A stretch of 64,000 nucleotides of DNA. Source: CAVSJO01 sp963728445 (GTDB lineage: Bacteria > Gemmatimonadota > Gemmatimonadetes > Longimicrobiales > RSA9). The stretch is taken from assembly GCA_963728445.1 (NCBI GenBank), contig CAVSJO010000006.1, positions 806,001 through 870,000 on the forward strand. The letters run 5' to 3'. The notes under the pieces are model-generated. The model searched no databases and was not told the DNA's origin. It worked only from the letters and a program-made list of their open reading frames with translations. Positions 60,515-64,000 of this stretch are shown here, piece by piece (within the stretch, counting starts at the first letter, position 1; the number at the start of each line of letters is the position of its first letter). The translations under genes were made by a program, and so were the position numbers.

Positions 60515-60716
60515 CGACGCCCCCGCCGCGCCCCCGCCCGCAGGGCGGAACCCGCCCGAAGGGCGCCCTCGCGGCGCGCGCAGCGCCGCCGCCCCCGCGC
60601 GCGCAGCGCGCGGAACCCCCGCCGCAGGCGGTGCCCCGCCCGAAGGGCGGTGCCCGGCGCCAGAGGCGCCGTGCCCCGCGCCCCCGGCGCGGTGCCCCGG
60701 CCAAAGGCCGGCTCCG
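60515..60716 (-). repeat. Stem-loop array downstream of trkA
   Basis: Minus-oriented palindromes with GAACCC and GTGCCC linkers (the GGGTTC/GGGCAC type on the coding strand) run up to the trkA stop at 60717. Stems include CCGCCCGCAGGGCGG, CGCGCGCAGCGCGCG, CCGCCCGAAGGGCGG, GGCGCCAGAGGCGCC and GGCCAAAGGCC. Arms differ while pairing is retained. Confidence 0.85.
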
Positions 60717-61373
60717 TCAGCCGCCTCTCGTCAGCCTGACCAGGTTCTCTTCCGCTCCGGCCACCAGCAGCGTGTCCGAGTCCTTCAGCTTCGCGTCGGG
60801 ATCCGGGACGGGGATCATCTCGTCGGTCAGGACGTCGTGGACGGCGATGACGGAGACGCGGAAGCGGCGGGGGAGCTGAAGGTCGCGGAGCGAGCGGCCG
60901 ATCCAGCCGTCGGGCACCGCCATCTCCTGCACGCTGAAGCCCTCGCCTAGCCGGATGTAGTTGAGGATGGCCTGGTTCGTGATGCGTTTGCCGAGGCGCA
61001 TGCCCGACTCGCGCTCGGGGAAGATGGTCTCCGTCACGCCCAGCTTTTCCATGACGCGGGCGTGGTCCCGGGAGATGACCTTCACGTAGATGTCACGTAC
61101 GCCGACGTCGCGCAGGGCGAGAGTGGAGAGTACCGCGGCAGTGATGTCGTCCCCCGTGCTGACGATGCCCGTCTCCGCGTCCGCCGCGCCGATGCGCTCG
61201 AGGGTCCGGAGATCCCGGCCGTCGCCCACGGCCGCCCGCGTGACGAAGCGGGAGATGCGGTCCACGAGCTCGGCGTTCACGTCCAGCGCCACGACCTCGT
61301 GACCGTCGGCGTAGAGGGTCTCGGCGACGGTCGAGCCGAAGTTCCCGAGCCCGATGATGACGAATCGCTTCAT
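60717..61373 (-). CDS. trkA: Trk/Ktr potassium uptake regulatory subunit
   Basis: 218 residues. An RCK-N Rossmann domain (1-125) begins MKRFVIIGLGNFGSTVAETLY, with the acidic end of strand 2 in VVALDVN. The RCK-C domain (about 135-218) contains VPDGWIGRSLRDLQLPRRFRVSVIAV and SDTLLVAGAEENL. It is cytoplasmic, binds NAD(H) or ATP/ADP and gates the membrane subunit encoded 33 bp upstream on the same strand. KtrA is the closer name by length; TrkA proteins of enteric bacteria are twice as long. Confidence 0.93.
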   Translation of the reverse strand: MKRFVIIGLGNFGSTVAETLYADGHEVVALDVNAELVDRISRFVTRAAVGDGRDLRTLERIGAADAETGIVSTGDDITAAVLSTLALRDVGVRDIYVKVISRDHARVMEKLGVTETIFPERESGMRLGKRITNQAILNYIRLGEGFSVQEMAVPDGWIGRSLRDLQLPRRFRVSVIAVHDVLTDEMIPVPDPDAKLKDSDTLLVAGAEENLVRLTRGG

Positions 61374-61406
61374 GCTCGCTCCAAAGTGGTGCGGGTCGCG
61401 CCCGGA

Positions 61407-62832
61407 CTACCCGATGACGACGTCCTCGTAGGCGTACCGGAAACCGCCCGCCGGCGTCGGCTCCGCCAGGGCGATGGCGGCGGCGAACGTGAGCGGGCCG
61501 ACCCGGCCGAGGTACATCAGCAGGATCGCGATCCAGCGCCCGGCGATCGACAGGTCCGGCGTCGCGCCCATCGACAGGCCGACGGTGTTGAAGGCGCTGA
61601 TCGCCTCGAACATGTAGGCCAGGAACCGATGCCCGGCGGCGTGGCCCAGGGATCCGGTCTCGACGGTGACGAACGCGAGGATCGCGATCGTCACGAGTCC
61701 GAAGGCGACGACTGTCAGGCCGACCGCCCGCTGGATCGTCTCCTCCGGGATCGTCCGGCCCCAGATGCTCGACGTTTCCCGGCCCCGGAAGCGGGACCAC
61801 GCCAGCAGCGCCACCACCGCCGCCGTCGTCGTCTTCACGCCGCCGGCCGTCGAGCCGGGGGAGCCGCCCACGAACATCAGCAGGATCGTCAGGAAGTTCG
61901 TGTTCTCCAGCGCCTTCCCGTAGTCGACCGTGTTGAACCCGGCCGTGCGCGGTGTGACGCTCATGAACAGGCCGTTGATCACCCGGTCAACGGGAGTCAT
62001 CGGCGCGAGCAGGTGCTTCCACTCGAAGAGCACGTACAGCCCCCACCCACCCAGGATCAGCACGGCCGTCGAGACCAGCACCAGCCGCGAGTGCAGCGAG
62101 ATCCTCAGCGCGCGCCCCTTCTTTCGCTCCCGGTTCCAGAGGTAGACCTCCTCGAGCGTGAGGAAGCCGAGGCCGCCCACCACGATCAACGCCATGATGG
62201 TGAACAGGGCGAGGGGGTCCGACGTGAACCCCATGAGCGAGTCCGAGAACGTCGAGAACCCCGCGTTGCAGAACGCGCTGATCGACTGGAAGATGGCGTT
62301 CCATCCCGCCGCCCGGACGCCCTGCTCCGGCACCCAGTCGACGAACAGGATCGCCGCCCCGGCGGCCTCCAGGATGAACGTGAACTTCAGGACGTCACGG
62401 GCCAGGTGCCTGTAGTCCACGTGGGGCGCGATCTCTGCCGCGCCCGACGAGATGGACTCGTGGCGGAGCGAGAGTCGTCGCCCCAGCGCGATGATGATCA
62501 CGGTCGTGAAGGTGATTATTCCGAGACCGCCGAGCTGGATCAGCAGGAGGATCCACGCCTGCCCGGCCGCCGTGAAGTACGTTGCCGTGTCCACCACGAT
62601 GAGGCCCGTGACGCACACCGCGCTGGTCGACGTGAAGAGCGCGTCCAGCCAGCTCAGCTCCGGACCCGTGTACATCCCCGGCAGGACCTTCAACCCCACC
62701 GCGCCGAGCGACGATGAGCAGGGCGAAGGAGCCCACGAAGATCTGCGGCGCGCGGACGCGACGAAGCAGCCCGCGCGGTCGGGGGCCCCGGCGCTCCCAG
62801 CGCCGTGTCGTCTGCCGCGTGCCTCGTTGCAT
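61407..62832 (-). pseudogene. trkH: TrkH/KtrB potassium transporter with a frameshift near its N-terminus
   Basis: The main frame carries the four pore repeats with their selectivity-filter motifs: TSTSAVCVTGL, FCNAGFS, TPRTAGFN and FNTVGLS. The natural N-terminus (MQRGTRQTTRRWERRG to RRVRAPQIFVGSFALLIV) is in another frame from ATG 62832. Removing one base near 62706-62711 joins LLIV to LGAVGLKVLPG and gives a normal 474-residue protein. The coding quality on both sides suggests an assembly error or a fresh mutation. Intact, it would be the ion channel partner of TrkA (60717-61373), importing potassium with sodium or protons. Confidence 0.85.
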
Positions 62833-63046
62833 CGGGAAGCGTCCGGGAATGACCAGCCGGCGAGCGCCGGCGCGAAGAGGGGAAGCTCGCCGCAGTCCGC
62901 TGCACGGGCAAGCCTCACCGGGGCCGCCCCTCCCGGATCCTCCACCGGACCGGTGCGCTCCCGGGCCCCGATCCCCGTGTCCGCCTGCGGGACGGCCGGT
63001 CCCGCCGCCGGTCGGAATCGCTGCCGAGCAGGCGAGCCATGAGCTT

Positions 63047-63075
63047 CGTAAATCGTTGGCACAAAGACATTTACG
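63047..63075. promoter_or_regulatory. 7-bp inverted repeat in the trkH/tolC divergent promoter region
   Basis: CGTAAAT (63047-63053) and ATTTACG (63069-63075) are separated by 15 bp in the only AT-rich part of the 337-bp divergent region (62833-63169). TTGGCA (63056-63061) between the arms could be a -35 element for the TolC-family gene. The rest of the region has no recognised feature. Confidence 0.45.
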
Positions 63076-63169
63076 TAATTGGTTCAACGGGGCACGGCCC
63101 TTTCGATGGATCCTACGGGCGGCGGGCCGGCGGGCGGCCCGCCCGATGACCGGTGAGGAGGCTGGATCC

Positions 63170-64000
63170 GTGGGCAGGCATGACGAGACGAAGGCGGCAG
63201 CGATGCTCGTGGCGACGCTGGTCGTCCTGGCCACGCTGCCCGCGCCCGTTCGGGGGCAGGACACCGCGCAGACGGACACGGCGCGGACGGACACCGCGCA
63301 GACGGACACGGCGTCGGGGCCGACTCTGACGCTCGACGAGGCGATCGGTTTGGCACGGCAGAGCAATCCCTCGTTCCTGCAGACGAAGAACGACGAGGCG
63401 GCGGCGGAGTGGCGCGTGCGCTCGGCGTACGCGCAGCTGCTGCCGGGGGCTAGCGTCGGGGCGGACGCGCAGTACCAGGCGCCCGGGCAGGCGCGTTACG
63501 GGCTGCTGACGGCGGCGGACGTCGGCCTCGGCACGACGCCGGCCTACTACTTCTCCGACTACTCGTTCGGCCTGAACTACACGCTCAACGGCGCGGCGCT
63601 GCTGCGGCCGTCCCAGGAGCGGGCGGCGTTGCGGGCGACGAGGGCGACGATCGACGCGGCGTCGTTCGACGTCGCCTCACAGGTCACGACACAGTACCTG
63701 AACGCGCTGCGGGCCCAGGACGCGCTGGAGCTGGCGGACCGGCAGCTCGAGAGCGCCCGCCTGAATGCGAAGCTGGCGACGGTGCGTGCGCGGCTGGGGG
63801 CTGCGAGTCCCATCGACTCCCTCCAGGCGCGCGTGCAGGAAGGCCGCGCCGAGATCGCCGACGTCCAGGCGCGGGCGGCGCTGCACACCGAACGTCTCCG
63901 GCTCGGCGAGCGCATCGGCGTGAAGCTGCCGCCCGACACGCGCCTCGTCACGGAGTTCCAGGTCTTCGACGAGGACGTGAGTACCGACTCCCTCGTGGCC
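63170..64000 (+). CDS. TolC family outer-membrane efflux protein (3' end beyond window)
   Basis: The first 277 residues are visible, from GTG 63170 with GAGGAG 9 nt upstream. The signal peptide ends near residue 34 (APVRGQ). A short repeat (DTAQT/DTART, 15-bp period) follows. The outer-membrane efflux domain starts TLTLDEAIGLARQSNPSFLQTKNDEAAAEWRVRSAYAQLLP. A coiled-coil segment (ATRATIDAASFDVASQVTTQYLNALRAQDALELADRQLESARLNAKL...GAASPIDSLQARVQEGRAEI) forms the alpha-barrel. It should be the outer-membrane channel of a tripartite exporter; the adaptor and pump may lie to the right. Confidence 0.92.
   Translation, partial: MGRHDETKAAAMLVATLVVLATLPAPVRGQDTAQTDTARTDTAQTDTASGPTLTLDEAIGLARQSNPSFLQTKNDEAAAEWRVRSAYAQLLPGASVGADAQYQAPGQARYGLLTAADVGLGTTPAYYFSDYSFGLNYTLNGAALLRPSQERAALRATRATIDAASFDVASQVTTQYLNALRAQDALELADRQLESARLNAKLATVRARLGAASPIDSLQARVQEGRAEIADVQARAALHTERLRLGERIGVKLPPDTRLVTEFQVFDEDVSTDSLVA

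Noticed and set aside
1..64000. tRNA, rRNA and insertion sequences
   Set aside because: No cloverleaf, rRNA segment, transposase or matching terminal repeat pair was recognised by eye. A tRNAscan or Infernal run would be needed to exclude small RNAs.

Overview
The window is a GC-rich bacterial chromosome segment (by eye about 70% G+C). Its gene content is typical of a didermal, protein- and amino-acid-degrading heterotroph: many secreted or lipidated hydrolases (S9, M16, M20, M41 and M48 peptidases, penicillin acylase, amidohydrolases, an EstB-type serine hydrolase), PQQ- and FAD-dependent periplasmic dehydrogenases, a TolC-type outer-membrane protein, and DUF2911 and DUF4019 proteins. This mix best fits Gemmatimonadota or a close relative. 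That is an inference from gene content; no rRNA or tRNA gene was seen. There are no insertion sequences, phage genes or CRISPR arrays.

Layout. 1-2874 (minus): a kaiB-kaiC-PAS/GAF sensor operon with overlapping genes, the last cut by the left edge. 3095-8257 (plus): an ECF sigma factor, a coupled membrane protein that is probably its anti-sigma factor, and three paralogous exported HEAT-repeat proteins. 8290-12373: a PIN/NYN-type RNase, an amidohydrolase and a PQQ dehydrogenase whose signal peptide lies in another frame. 12525-14690: a large duplicated-domain lipoprotein. 15028-17874: a gluconate-dehydrogenase-like pair (subunit 3 plus GMC oxidoreductase) and a DUF1697 gene. 18123-21751: a lower-GC patch with a multidomain M48 lipoprotein. 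21839-32667: transporters and secreted hydrolases. 33114-35051: a PafA-like phosphatase. 35263-39688: a nucleotide-translocase-like protein with HEAT and cNMP domains, followed by a response regulator and a histidine kinase. 39787-42035: an exported FAM20-like kinase paired with a PPP-type phosphatase. 42067-44740: a frameshifted propeller-phosphoesterase lipoprotein. 44983-48790: cytochrome c and a sugar ABC importer without its ATPase. 48911-56919: an HD hydrolase, M20 peptidase, FtsH-like protease, DUF2911, beta-lactamase-fold hydrolase and an orphan piece of a PLP decarboxylase. 57418-60404: an active/inactive M16 peptidase pair. 60717-64000: TrkA and a frameshifted TrkH, divergent from a TolC-family gene cut by the right edge.

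The most unusual non-coding signal is a set of repeats attached to the 3' ends of genes. Two families of tandem GC-rich stem-loops, with arms that change together and conserved linkers, begin at or close to stop codons and are oriented with transcription (26051-26250, 30791-31191, 53547-53957, 55195-55393, 60515-60716). In the 53547-53957 case a perfect 36-bp inverted repeat includes both stop codons of two convergent genes. A separate NAGGCT hexamer repeat sits at the stop codons of three other genes (6341, 8250, 10251) and appears in antisense inside the PQQ dehydrogenase gene.

Single-base frame breaks in two otherwise intact genes (near 44014 and 62708), and one at the 10433 repeat, are either assembly indels or real inactivations. 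The sequence alone cannot decide.
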